NCBI RefSeq assembly: GCF_900099805.1
Contig: NZ_FNDR01000005.1
Coordinates: 1-64,000 of the forward strand
DNA: 64,000 nucleotides
Source of the DNA: Variovorax sp. OV700
GTDB lineage: Bacteria; Pseudomonadota; Gammaproteobacteria; Burkholderiales; Burkholderiaceae_C
Direction: 5' to 3'
The notes beneath the pieces are model-generated. The model saw nothing but the letters and a program-made list of their open reading frames with translations. It had not been told where the DNA came from and ran no database searches. The first letter of the stretch is position 1. Every line of letters begins with the position of its first letter. Below, piece after piece: positions 1 to 7,937 of the stretch. Position numbers and translations under genes: made by a program.

Positions 1-180
1 TCGTCCACGGTCTGCTCGCCGGCCAGCACGGGCGACAAGAGGATGCGGTTGTAGTTGGGGTGCGGCTCGGCACCGAAGACGGTGATGTCGTACAGCTCCG
101 GGGCGAGCTTCAGGAGCTCCTCCAGGGTGCGCACGCCGGCCATGCCGTTGCCGACCATCACGAGTTTGAGTTTCTTCATG
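1..180 (-). CDS. nirB: Assimilatory nitrite reductase large subunit, 5' end only
   Basis: NirB reduces nitrite to ammonium with NADH in the cytoplasm. Only the first 60 codons are present; the gene runs off the left edge of the window. The ATG at 180-178 is preceded by an AAAGG Shine-Dalgarno. The visible residues form the start of a FAD-binding Rossmann fold: VMVGNGMAG, with the dinucleotide-binding glycines, then VFGAEPHPNYNRILLSP, typical of NirB and related reductases. Its upstream neighbour, a kinase/phosphatase gene, is divergent, so nirB needs its own promoter or read-through from narK across that antisense gene. The family call is firm; the rest of the enzyme cannot be judged. Confidence 0.9.
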
Positions 181-254
181 GGGTGGGGCCTTTCAAGGAA
201 TCAAGCAATGGAGAAGCGCGCGGCGCGCGTGGAAAGCACGTGGAGAATGGCGCC

Positions 255-1955
255 ATGAGCTTTGAAGTGGACATCGGCTACAGCAGCCAGCGCGGACCGC
301 GCGAAGTGAACGAAGACTTTGCCGGCGCCGTGAACGCGCCGCCCGGCGAGGAGTCGCGCGGACTCATCGCGGCCATTGCCGATGGCGTGTCCACCGGCGG
401 CCGCGGGCTGGAGGCGTCGCAGACCACGGTGATGGGGCTTCTGGCCGACTACTTCGCCACGCCCGACACCTGGGAGCCGACTGCCGCGCTCGACCGCCTG
501 GTCGCCGCGCAGAACGCCTGGCTCGCCGATCACAACCGGCGCCGCCAGGGCGGGGGCACGGCGCTCACTACCTTGACGGCGCTGGTGCTGCATGGCCAGA
601 GCTACACGCTGGCGCACGTGGGCGACACGCGCGCATGGCGTGTGCGCACCGACGGCGAGCCGGCCATGCTGCTGACGCAGGACCATGCCTTCGAACATCC
701 CGACATGCGCAGCCGGCTGACGCGCGCCATCGGCCTGGACGACCAGGTGCGCGTCGACTACGTGCAGGGCGACGTGCGCGTGGGAGACTGCTTCGTGCTC
801 ACGTCCGACGGCGTGCACGGCGTGCTCAAGCCGCAGCGCCTGGCCGAGCTGGCCTTGCAGGGCGGTGCCGAGGAAGCGAGCGAGGCGCTGGTGCAAGCGG
901 CGCTCAATGCGGGCACGCACGACAACGCGACCGCACTGGTCATTCGCGTCGTGGGCCTGGACGCGCGGCAACTGGACGACGAACTCGGCGACGGCCGCCG
1001 CCTGGCGCCGCCGCCGTTCCTGAAAGTGGGCGATGCGCTCGACGGCTACGTCGTCACCGGGCTGGTGGCCGACACCGGCGTGCACCTGCTGTACCAGGCG
1101 CGCAATGCGGCCACGCGCGAGCTGGTGGCGCTCAAGACGCTGCACCCTTCGCGCGCCAGCGATCCGCAGGAGCGCGCCATGCTCGCACACGAAGCCTGGC
1201 TCGGCCAGCGCGTGGGGAGCGGCGGATTCGTGCGCGTGCACGAGCGGGCCGAAAACGCCAGCGCGCTCTACATCGTGTTCGACTGGCACGGCGGGCGCAC
1301 GCTGGAGCAGATGCGCAAGTCCGGCGCCCGCGGCACGGTGGCCCAAGTGGTCACGGCGGCCATCGAGGTGACCAAGGCGCTGGGCCGGCTGCACCGCCAT
1401 GGCGTGGTGCATCGAGACATCAAGCCCGGCAACCTGCACCTGGGCGACGATGGACGCTGGCGCATCCTCGATCTTGGCGTGGCGCTGTCCGGACGCGAAG
1501 GCTCCGCCCAGCGGGAGCTGCATGCCGGCACGCCCAGCTACATCAATCCCGAGCAATGGGAGGGCGCCCATGCCGACCCCGGCAGCGACCTGTTCGCGCT
1601 CGGCGCCACGCTGTACCAGTGGCTCGGCGGACACCTTCCTTACGGCGAGATCGAGCCCTACCAGGTGGCGCGCTACCGGCGCGATCCCGTCGCGCTCTCG
1701 CGCCTGCGGCCCGACGTGCCCGTGTGGCTCGACCACCTGGTGCGCAAGGCCGTTGCGCGCGATCCGAGGGAGCGCTTCGAAACCGCCGAGGAAATGCTGC
1801 TCGCCCTGGAGCGGGGCGCTTCCCGCCCCGTCAACGCGCCCGCCGCCACGCCGTTGATCCGCCGCGATCCGGCCGCGCTCTACAAGATCGCACTGGCCAT
1901 GTCGCTGCTGTTCAACGCACTGCTCGTGGTGTGGCTTCTCTTCCTGCCACGCTGA
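255..1955 (+). CDS. Bifunctional PP2C-type phosphatase / Ser-Thr protein kinase
   Basis: A 566-residue fusion. The N-terminal ~250 residues are a PP2C-type phosphatase with the metal-site motifs ADGVS, HVGDTRAW, TSDGV and THDNAT. The C-terminal half is a Hanks-type kinase: VALKTL (ATP lysine near residue 294), HRDIKPGN catalytic loop near 386, and ILDLG near 405, where DLG replaces the usual DFG. A single membrane helix near residues 545-563 ends the protein. The frame is open further upstream, but ATG 255 is chosen because the PP2C fold starts there and earlier starts would run antisense into nirB. A kinase gene beside nirB and a nitrate transporter is also known in Pseudomonas aeruginosa. 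Its target is unknown; control of nitrate uptake is inferred from context. Confidence 0.88.
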   Translation: MSFEVDIGYSSQRGPREVNEDFAGAVNAPPGEESRGLIAAIADGVSTGGRGLEASQTTVMGLLADYFATPDTWEPTAALDRLVAAQNAWLADHNRRRQGGGTALTTLTALVLHGQSYTLAHVGDTRAWRVRTDGEPAMLLTQDHAFEHPDMRSRLTRAIGLDDQVRVDYVQGDVRVGDCFVLTSDGVHGVLKPQRLAELALQGGAEEASEALVQAALNAGTHDNATALVIRVVGLDARQLDDELGDGRRLAPPPFLKVGDALDGYVVTGLVADTGVHLLYQARNAATRELVALKTLHPSRASDPQERAMLAHEAWLGQRVGSGGFVRVHERAENASALYIVFDWHGGRTLEQMRKSGARGTVAQVVTAAIEVTKALGRLHRHGVVHRDIKPGNLHLGDDGRWRILDLGVALSGREGSAQRELHAGTPSYINPEQWEGAHADPGSDLFALGATLYQWLGGHLPYGEIEPYQVARYRRDPVALSRLRPDVPVWLDHLVRKAVARDPRERFETAEEMLLALERGASRPVNAPAATPLIRRDPAALYKIALAMSLLFNALLVVWLLFLPR

Positions 1956-1972
1956 CGGCGAGCGGAAGAAGG

Positions 1973-3241
1973 TCATGGGCGTGCCGCTTTCCGTGGTGGG
2001 ACGTACTTCTTCGTTTCCGTCGGCTGGGGCGAGGTGCGCGCACGGCCGCCTTTTTCGGCCCAGGTGCGGGTCCAGCGGATCTGCATGACGCGCATCACGC
2101 CCAACATCACGAGCGAGAGCGCACCGAAGAACACGAAGCCCCAGACATAGCTGCCCAGGTACTGCTTCGACAGGCCCATGGCGTTGGGCACCAGGCCGCC
2201 GCCCAGCGCGCCGATCTCGCCGATCATCGAGCCGGCCACCGCGGTGCTCGTGGGCCAGCGCAGCGGCACCAGCTGGAACAGCGCGCCGTTGCCCGCGCCC
2301 AGCGCGGCAAAGCACAGGATCAGGAGCAGCGTGGTGAGTGCCAGGGAGGACGACGAGATGCCCACCAGCACCAGGCCGACAGCCACCACCAGCAGCACCA
2401 CCGTCAGGGTGTTGACGCCGCCCCAGCGGTCGGAGATCCAGCCGCCCACGACGCGCACCGCGGCGCCCATGAAGGCAGCCAGCATCGTGAGCTGTCCGGC
2501 CTGCACCTTGCTCACGCCGAACTGGTCGTAGTAGTAGGAGGGCAGGAAGGTAATGAGGCCGATGAAGCCGCCGAAGGTCACGCCGTAGATGAGGCTGAAC
2601 ACCCAGCCGTCTTTTTCGAACAGGCAGGCGATGTGCTCGCGGAAACTCGCGTGGCTGTCGACGTCGGGCGGCTCCTTGGCAAACACGATCATCACGACCA
2701 TCGGCACCAGGATGGCGGCCGCGGCCACGCCGTACACCGCTTGCCAGCCGAGCCACTGCGCGAGCGGCGGCGCCACCAGCACCGACACCGCGGTGCCCAC
2801 GTTGCCGGCGCCCACCAGGCCCATGGCCAGGCCCTTGTGCTGCGGCGGGAACCAGCCCGAGCCCAGCGACAGCGCCACGCCGAAGCTCGCACCCGCGATG
2901 CCCAGCAGCACGCCCATGGCCAGCAGGTCGTTGAAGCTCTTCACGAAGAAGAAGCCGAACAGCATGGCCACCGCGATCAGAGCCATCTCGACCAGCGTGG
3001 CGTTCTTGCGGCCGATGTATTGCGACAGGATGCCGAGCGGAAAGCGCATCAGCGCGCCCGCGATGATGGGCACTGACAGCATCAGGCCCTTCTGTGCGGG
3101 CGAGAGGTCGAAGGTCTCGCCGATGAAGGGTGCCATGGCGCCGTTCAGCACCCAGATGCAGCAGGAGAACGAGAAATACAGAAAGGCCGAGAACAGCGTC
3201 GGGCCGTGGCCTGATTGCAAGAAGGTCCTGAAACTGGACAT
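1973..3241 (-). CDS. narK: NarK/NasA-type nitrate/nitrite MFS transporter
   Basis: Inner-membrane major facilitator protein of about 422 residues with roughly twelve hydrophobic segments. It moves nitrate in and/or nitrite out to feed assimilation. FLQSGHGPTLFSAFLYF at the N-terminus and the glycine-rich stretches GSGWFPPQHKGLAMGLVGAG and SMIGEIGALGGGLVPNAMG are nitrate-signature regions of the NNP family. ATG 3241 is chosen; an in-frame TTG at 3250 would add three residues, and neither has a strong ribosome site. The gene converges on the kinase gene, with 17 bp between stops. A sigma-54-like promoter lies about 190 bp upstream at 3431-3446, leaving a leader of about 180 nt. Direction of transport cannot be told from sequence. 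Confidence 0.87.
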   Translation of the reverse strand: MSSFRTFLQSGHGPTLFSAFLYFSFSCCIWVLNGAMAPFIGETFDLSPAQKGLMLSVPIIAGALMRFPLGILSQYIGRKNATLVEMALIAVAMLFGFFFVKSFNDLLAMGVLLGIAGASFGVALSLGSGWFPPQHKGLAMGLVGAGNVGTAVSVLVAPPLAQWLGWQAVYGVAAAAILVPMVVMIVFAKEPPDVDSHASFREHIACLFEKDGWVFSLIYGVTFGGFIGLITFLPSYYYDQFGVSKVQAGQLTMLAAFMGAAVRVVGGWISDRWGGVNTLTVVLLVVAVGLVLVGISSSSLALTTLLLILCFAALGAGNGALFQLVPLRWPTSTAVAGSMIGEIGALGGGLVPNAMGLSKQYLGSYVWGFVFFGALSLVMLGVMRVMQIRWTRTWAEKGGRARTSPQPTETKKYVPPRKAARP

Positions 3242-3399
3242 GGCGTTCAATCGTGCGAAATGCCGCGGCGCAGCTCTTCAGGAGCCGTGTCGACGGACGG
3301 GGTTGGGGCGGAGTGCCGGCGGCGGACGCTGTCGGCGTGGGGGTGCTTTCCGGCATGGGGAATGCCGGGACGGATGCAGGAGCCTGCAGCCTCACCAAA

Positions 3400-3419
3400 G
3401 CGGTGCTTCGTTACACCGC
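3400..3419 (-). promoter_or_regulatory. Possible ANTAR P1-type hairpin in the narK leader
   Basis: On the minus strand, seven pairs (GCGGTGU/GCACCGC, the last a U-G wobble) enclose the six-base loop AACGAA. It has A at loop position 1 and G at position 4, the pattern recognised by ANTAR regulators. It begins at the start site predicted from the sigma-54-like element. No second hexaloop hairpin and no U-tract terminator were found downstream, so the complete antitermination switch seen before nrtA is not present here and the match may be chance. Confidence 0.35.
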
Positions 3420-3430
3420 AGCCCAATCGA

Positions 3431-3446
3431 TGCAAGAGGCGTGCCT
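3431..3446 (-). promoter_or_regulatory. Sigma-54-type promoter for narK
   Basis: Minus-strand AGGCACGCCTCTTGCA keeps the invariant GG and GC dinucleotides with ten bases between them and matches the sigma-54 consensus TGGCACG-N4-TTGCA at all but the first base. The predicted start is near 3420, giving a leader of about 180 nt before the narK ATG. No clear NtrC dyad was found upstream. Nitrogen control is inferred. Confidence 0.6.
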
Positions 3447-3498
3447 GCGAAAACGAGCCGGCGTGACCTATGCTTGCCCTGCCTTCAACCGCTTTGCC

Positions 3499-4791
3499 AT
3501 GATGTCCCTTCTCGTCGTTCTGCCCAATGAATTCGCCGTACCCGCGCCGTTGCCGGAGCCCCTGCAGCAAGCGCTGGCGAGTGCCGGCGCTATCGTCAGC
3601 GAGCGGGCCACCTGCCACACGCTGGTGCAGCAGGTGGGTGCGATTGCACCGCAACAGGTGCTGGCCTGGCTGCCGGCACCGGCGCATCAGCTGCAGCCGC
3701 TGCTCGATGCGTTGAAAGAATGGAACGGCGCCCCGCCGTGCACACTGAGCCTGGTGAGTGCGCCGCTCGACGGCGCGCAGCACGAAGCGCTGGTTGCGCT
3801 CGGCGTGCATGCGTGGATGCCGCTCGATGCGCTCGACGGCGCTTCGCTGGCCGGGCTGACGGCCAGGGCGCAGGCCCGCTGGCAGCGCGACGCCGCCTTG
3901 CGCACCGAGCTCGAGGGCCTGCGCACTCGCATGGACGAGCGCAAGTGGGTCGATCGCGCCAAGGGCCTTTTGATGTCCACGCGGGGCATCGGCGAGGACG
4001 AAGCCTTCGGCCTTCTGCGCGGTGCCGCCATGCATGCCAACTTGAGGCTGGGCGAGGTGTCGCGCTCGGTGATCGAGGCCGCGCAATGGGCCGATGCCAT
4101 CAACCGCGCCGGACAGCTGCGCATGCTTTCGCAGCGACTGGTGCGCGTGGCGGCGCAGCTGCTCGCCGGCATCGACGTGCAGCGCGCGCGGGTCCTGCGC
4201 ACGCAATCGACCGAGCGGGTGCAGCAGAACCTGGATCATCTGGCCACCCTCGATCTGGGCGCGCCTGGCGTACAGGCGCTCGGCGAGGTGCGCACGGCCT
4301 GGGACGGATTGGCCGCCTTGCTGGCCGTGCGGCCGGCGCCCGAGGGGCTGGCCGAGATCGATGCGCGCGGCGAGGCCTTGCTGTCGGCCGCAGAGGCCAT
4401 GACGGATGCGCTGGAAGCTTCCGGCGCGCGGCGTGCGCTGCGCATCGTGAACATCTGCGGCCGCCAGCGCATGCGCGCGCAGCGCCTGGCGAAAGACGCA
4501 TTGCTCGCATCGACCATTGCGGCAGAGGCTTCGCGCAGCCGACTGCTGCCGACCATGAACGAGTTCGAGGCGGCGCTGGGCGAGCTGGAGCGCGCGCCCC
4601 TCAGCTCACCCGAGATCCGCGCCGCGCTGGTGGCCGCACGCGACGAATGGCTGCGCCTGGTGGGCGGCGTGCAGGCGCTCGACAGCGCCGAGGGCCGCGC
4701 GACGCTGGTGCGGTCCAGCGAAGCGCTGGTGGACACCTTCGAGCGTCTCACGGCCTGGTACGAGCACAGCTTGCAGGTCATCATGTCCTGA
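3499..4791 (+). CDS. ANTAR antiterminator with C-terminal PilJ-type sensor domain
   Basis: About 430 residues in three parts. Residues 1-130 resemble a degenerate NasT-like receiver with no evident phospho-acceptor Asp. Residues ~135-195 are an ANTAR RNA-binding domain (RMDERKWVDRAKGLLMSTRG). From ~199 onward the protein has two PilJ/type IV pili transducer-like helical repeats, INRAGQLRMLSQRLVRVAA and VNICGRQRMRAQRLAKDA, a fold related to nitrate-sensing modules. ATG 3499 and ATG 3502 are both possible starts; longer versions would run into the narK promoter region. The gene is divergent from narK and convergent with nrtD. An RNA-level regulator that senses nitrate or nitrite directly is the inferred role. 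Confidence 0.8.
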   Translation: MMSLLVVLPNEFAVPAPLPEPLQQALASAGAIVSERATCHTLVQQVGAIAPQQVLAWLPAPAHQLQPLLDALKEWNGAPPCTLSLVSAPLDGAQHEALVALGVHAWMPLDALDGASLAGLTARAQARWQRDAALRTELEGLRTRMDERKWVDRAKGLLMSTRGIGEDEAFGLLRGAAMHANLRLGEVSRSVIEAAQWADAINRAGQLRMLSQRLVRVAAQLLAGIDVQRARVLRTQSTERVQQNLDHLATLDLGAPGVQALGEVRTAWDGLAALLAVRPAPEGLAEIDARGEALLSAAEAMTDALEASGARRALRIVNICGRQRMRAQRLAKDALLASTIAAEASRSRLLPTMNEFEAALGELERAPLSSPEIRAALVAARDEWLRLVGGVQALDSAEGRATLVRSSEALVDTFERLTAWYEHSLQVIMS

Positions 4792-4816
4792 CGCCGCTTG
4801 TGCCGCGCTCGCTGGT

Positions 4817-5626
4817 TCAGGCTGCGACCTTCTCCACGTGCGCCTGGCGCGTGTAGAGAAAGTCGATCACGGCCTTGCGGGCGTGCACGTAGACCGGGTC
4901 TTCGGCCAGTTCGACGCGGTTGCGCGGACGGGCAATGTCCACCGCCAGCACTTCACCGATGGTGGCGGCCGGGCCATTGGTGAGCATCACGATGCGGTCG
5001 CTCAGGAGCACCGCCTCATCGACGTCGTGCGTGACCATGACGACGGTGCTCTGCGTCTTTTGCACGATGGCGAGCAGCTCGTCCTGCAGCTTGGCGCGCG
5101 TGAGCGCATCGAGGGCGCCGAAGGGCTCGTCCATCAGCAGCACCTTGGGTTCCATCGACAGCGCGCGCGCAATGCCCACGCGCTGCTTCATGCCGCCCGA
5201 TATTTCGCCAGGGCGCTTTTGCGCCGCCGGCGTGAGACCGACCAAGGCGAGCGCCGCATCGGTGCGCGCACGCAGCTGCGTCTTGTTCTCGGTGGCAGCA
5301 AACACGCGTTCGACCGCGAGGTAGACGTTCTCGAAGCAGGTGAGCCAGGGCAGCAGCGAGTGGTTCTGAAAGACCACCGCGCGCTCCGGGCCCGGACCCT
5401 TGATTTCCCGGTTCGCGCACAGCAGCACGCCCTCTGTCGGCGTGGTCAGGCCGGCGATGAGGTTCAGCAGCGTCGACTTGCCGCAGCCCGAATGGCCGAT
5501 GAGCGTGACGAACTCGCCCTTGGCCACGTTCAGGTTGACACCCCGCAGCGCAAGGAAGCTGCCCTTGGCGGTCTTGAAGCGCTGCTCGACGCCGTGAATT
5601 TCGATGTACTTGGAATCATCATTCAT
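4817..5626 (-). CDS. nrtD: Nitrate ABC transporter ATP-binding protein
   Basis: Cytoplasmic ATPase of 269 residues that powers nitrate import. Walker A is GHSGCGKST, the signature is ISGGMKQRVGIARAL, and Walker B is VLLMDEPFGALDALTR. VVFQNHSLLPWLT is the Q-loop region typical of the nitrate/sulfonate/taurine subfamily. It lacks the second binding-protein-like domain found in cyanobacterial NrtC. The ATG at 5626 overlaps the nrtB stop by four bases (ATGA), showing translational coupling. It is the last gene of nrtA-nrtB-nrtD. Symbols nasD or ntrD are used for the same family elsewhere. Confidence 0.92.
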   Translation of the reverse strand: MNDDSKYIEIHGVEQRFKTAKGSFLALRGVNLNVAKGEFVTLIGHSGCGKSTLLNLIAGLTTPTEGVLLCANREIKGPGPERAVVFQNHSLLPWLTCFENVYLAVERVFAATENKTQLRARTDAALALVGLTPAAQKRPGEISGGMKQRVGIARALSMEPKVLLMDEPFGALDALTRAKLQDELLAIVQKTQSTVVMVTHDVDEAVLLSDRIVMLTNGPAATIGEVLAVDIARPRNRVELAEDPVYVHARKAVIDFLYTRQAHVEKVAA

Positions 5627-6561
5627 GACTTCACCTCTTCGAACGTGAATGCCGTAGCGAGCTTGATGAGCGCGAACTCCAGCACCAGGCCGACGATGCC
5701 GATGACGAAGATCGCGATGATGATGTTGGCGACGTTGAGGTTGTTCCACTCGTCCCACACCCAGAAGCCGATGCCGACGCCGCCGGTGAGCATTTCGGCA
5801 GCGACGATCACCAGCCACGCGGTGCCCACGGCCAGGCGCACGCCGGTCAGCATGTAGGGCAGCACGGCGGGGAAGAGGATCTTGGTGAAGATCTTCCACT
5901 CGGACAGGTTCAGCACCTTGGCCACGTTCATGTAGTCGCTCGGCACGCGCTGCACGCCCACGGCGGTGTTGATCACCATCGGCCAGATCGAGCAGATGAA
6001 GATGGTCCAGATGGCCGCCGGGTTGGCGCCCTTGAACACCAAGAGTCCGATGGGCAGCCATGCGAGCGGCGACACCGGACGCAGCAGGCTGATGAGCGGA
6101 TTGAACATGCGCGAAAGAAACTCGAAGCGCCCGATCGCAAAGCCCGCCGGAATGCCAACGGCCGCGGCCAGCCCGAAGCCCAGCGCCACGCGCTGCAGCG
6201 ACGAGAGCACGTTCCAGCCGACGCCCTGGTCGTTGGGACCCTTGCTGTAGAACGGATCGCTGAACACGGTGAGCGCCTGCTGCCAGGTGACCAGCGGCGA
6301 CGGAAAGCCGGTGGTGCTTTTCATGGCGACCAGCTCCCAGATCAGCACCAGAAGACCGAAGCCCGCGAGCGGCGGCAGCACGCGCATCCAGAAGGCGCGC
6401 AGGTCGATGGATGTACGTGGTTTTTGCACGCGTTCCTTTTTGAGGATCGGGAGGGGGGCTGCCTCGGCGCGGGGCACACCCTCACCCCGGCCCTCTCCCG
6501 CGCGCGGGAGAGGGAGAGGGAGAGATGCGTCCATCGGCGAATGAAATACGGCGCTGACCAT
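5623..6561 (-). CDS. nrtB: Nitrate ABC transporter permease
   Basis: Inner-membrane permease of 312 residues with about six hydrophobic helices and the BPD-type EAA-like segment near SDYMNVAKVLNLSEWKIF. ATG 6561 is chosen because GAGGAG lies seven to ten bases upstream; an earlier in-frame start lacks such a site. Residues ~10-30 (PLPLPRAGEGRGEGVP) are encoded by a dispersed GC-rich palindromic repeat, so this hydrophilic N-terminal extension looks like repeat-derived sequence added ahead of the first helix. The gene follows nrtA by 22 bp and overlaps nrtD by four. The transport pathway itself looks intact. Confidence 0.91.
   Translation of the reverse strand: MVSAVFHSPMDASLPLPLPRAGEGRGEGVPRAEAAPLPILKKERVQKPRTSIDLRAFWMRVLPPLAGFGLLVLIWELVAMKSTTGFPSPLVTWQQALTVFSDPFYSKGPNDQGVGWNVLSSLQRVALGFGLAAAVGIPAGFAIGRFEFLSRMFNPLISLLRPVSPLAWLPIGLLVFKGANPAAIWTIFICSIWPMVINTAVGVQRVPSDYMNVAKVLNLSEWKIFTKILFPAVLPYMLTGVRLAVGTAWLVIVAAEMLTGGVGIGFWVWDEWNNLNVANIIIAIFVIGIVGLVLEFALIKLATAFTFEEVKS
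6479..6526. repeat. Dispersed palindromic repeat inside the 5' end of nrtB
   Basis: The sequence runs CCCTCACCCCGG, then a perfect hairpin CCCTCTCCCGCG / CGCGGGAGAGGG, then a purine-rich tail. This matches a repeat type common between genes in proteobacteria, recognised from general familiarity. Here it is inside an open reading frame and translates in frame as a Pro/Arg/Gly-rich stretch of NrtB. Confidence 0.65.
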
Positions 6562-6583
6562 GGTGTGTTTCTCCTCAGGCGTC

Positions 6584-7828
6584 TCAGACGTGGATCTTGA
6601 AAGAGTCGGCATATTTCTTCGGGTCCTTGCCGTCCCACACGGAGCCGTCGAACAGCTTGCTGGTGCGCATCACGTCCTTGGGAACCGGCGTCTGCGTGGC
6701 GGCGGCGGCCTGCTTGTAGATGTCGATGCGGTTGATCTCGGTGGCCACCTTCAGGTAGTCCGGATGCTCCTTCAGCAAGCCCCAGCGCTTGTGCTGCGTG
6801 AGGAACCACATGCCGTCCGAAAGGTAGGGGAAGCTCACCGCGCCGCCGTTGTAGAACTTCATGTGGTTGGGGTCGTCCCAGCTCTTGCCCATGCCGTTGA
6901 TGTAGCGGCCCAGGATGCGCTGGTTGATGGCGTCCACGCTGGTGTTGACGTAGCTCTTGTCGGCAATGGTCTCGGCCATCTTGTTCTTGTTCTGCAGGCC
7001 CGTGTCGATCCACTTGCCGGCCTCGATGATGGCTGCGGTGACGGCGCGCGCGGTGTTGGGATACTTCTTGACGAAGTCGCCCGTGGTGCCGAGCACTTTC
7101 TCCGGATGGTCCTTCCAGATGTCCTGGGTGGTGATGGCTGTCACGCCGATGCCGTCCATGATCGCGCGCTGACCCCAGGGCTCGCCCACGCAGTAGCCGT
7201 CCATGTTGCCGACGCGCATGTTGGCCACCATCTGCGGAGGCGGCACGGTGATGTTCTTGACGTCCTTGAACGGGTCGATGCCGGCCGAGGCGAGCCAGTA
7301 GTAGAGCCACATGGCATGCGTGCCGGTGGGAAAGGTCTGGGCAAAGGTGTATTCGCGCTTTTCGGTGGCGATAAGCTTGGCGAGCGAGGCCGCGTCCACT
7401 GCGCCCTTGTCGGCGAGCTTTTTCGACAGCGTGATGGCCTGGCCGTTGTTGTTGAGGGTCATGAGCACGGCCATGTCCTTCTTGGGACCGCTCAAGCCCA
7501 GGTGCATGCCGTAGACCAGGCCGTAGAGCACGTGCGCCATGTCCAGATCGCCGTTGGAGAGCTTGTCGCGCACGCCGGCCCAGCTGGCTTCCTTGCTGGG
7601 GACGATCTTCACGCCGTACTTCTTGTCGATGCCGAGCACCGAAGCCATCACGACGCTGGCGCAGTCGGTCAGAGGGATGAAGCCGATCTTCACTTCCTCC
7701 TTCTCCGGCTTGTCCGAGCCCTGGGCCCAGACAGCTGCGCGCAGGGCGGGATCGATTCCCACGGCGCCAATGGCGGCGGCTTGCAGTACGCGGCGGCGGC
7801 TGAGGCGGGTTTTCAGCAGGTCGGTCAT
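6584..7828 (-). CDS. nrtA: Nitrate-binding protein of the NrtABD transporter
   Basis: Periplasmic substrate-binding protein of 414 residues from the NrtA/CmpA family. It begins with a twin-arginine signal (LSRRRVLQAAAIGAVG), so export in folded form through Tat is likely. EVKIGFIPLTDCASVVMA and the GYCVGEPWGQRAI segment are characteristic of nitrate/bicarbonate binding proteins. The ATG at 7828 has a CGGAG site upstream; a longer reading frame is open but would cross the leader terminator. It is the first gene of nrtA-nrtB-nrtD, 22 bp before nrtB. Expression is probably set by the sigma-54 promoter and ANTAR-type leader described upstream. Confidence 0.92.
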   Translation of the reverse strand: MTDLLKTRLSRRRVLQAAAIGAVGIDPALRAAVWAQGSDKPEKEEVKIGFIPLTDCASVVMASVLGIDKKYGVKIVPSKEASWAGVRDKLSNGDLDMAHVLYGLVYGMHLGLSGPKKDMAVLMTLNNNGQAITLSKKLADKGAVDAASLAKLIATEKREYTFAQTFPTGTHAMWLYYWLASAGIDPFKDVKNITVPPPQMVANMRVGNMDGYCVGEPWGQRAIMDGIGVTAITTQDIWKDHPEKVLGTTGDFVKKYPNTARAVTAAIIEAGKWIDTGLQNKNKMAETIADKSYVNTSVDAINQRILGRYINGMGKSWDDPNHMKFYNGGAVSFPYLSDGMWFLTQHKRWGLLKEHPDYLKVATEINRIDIYKQAAAATQTPVPKDVMRTSKLFDGSVWDGKDPKKYADSFKIHV

Positions 7829-7872
7829 GTGACGGGCTCCGGTTGAAGGACAACAAAAAGGAAAAGCAAAAA

Positions 7873-7937
7873 ACAAAAAAGGCGTCCGCACCGCGCAAGG
7901 GCCGCTCGAAAACGAGCCCTTGCGGGATGGGGACGCC
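7873..7937 (-). terminator. Intrinsic terminator (attenuator) in the nrtA leader
   Basis: Read on the minus strand, GGCGTCC at 7937-7931 pairs with GGACGCC at 7887-7881. Nested inside are CGCAAGGGC with GCCCTTGCG and an inner hairpin with a TTTT loop. A run of T follows at once (7880-7873, TTTTTTGT). It lies about 45 bp before the nrtA start and after the predicted promoter, so it would stop most leader transcripts unless countered. Confidence 0.85.

Noticed and set aside
3242..3250. TTG at 3250 as the narK start
   Set aside because: ATG three codons later gives the usual family N-terminus and TTG has no better ribosome site; the choice is not certain.
3348..3370. CCGGCAT/ATGCCGG hairpin as a terminator in the narK leader
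   Set aside because: No T-run follows on either strand, so it is not an intrinsic terminator. It may still be a leader structure.
201..3398. Long minus-strand frame opposite the kinase gene and through narK
   Set aside because: It is out of frame with the recognisable NarK protein and antisense to a complete kinase/phosphatase; composition is that of a shadow.
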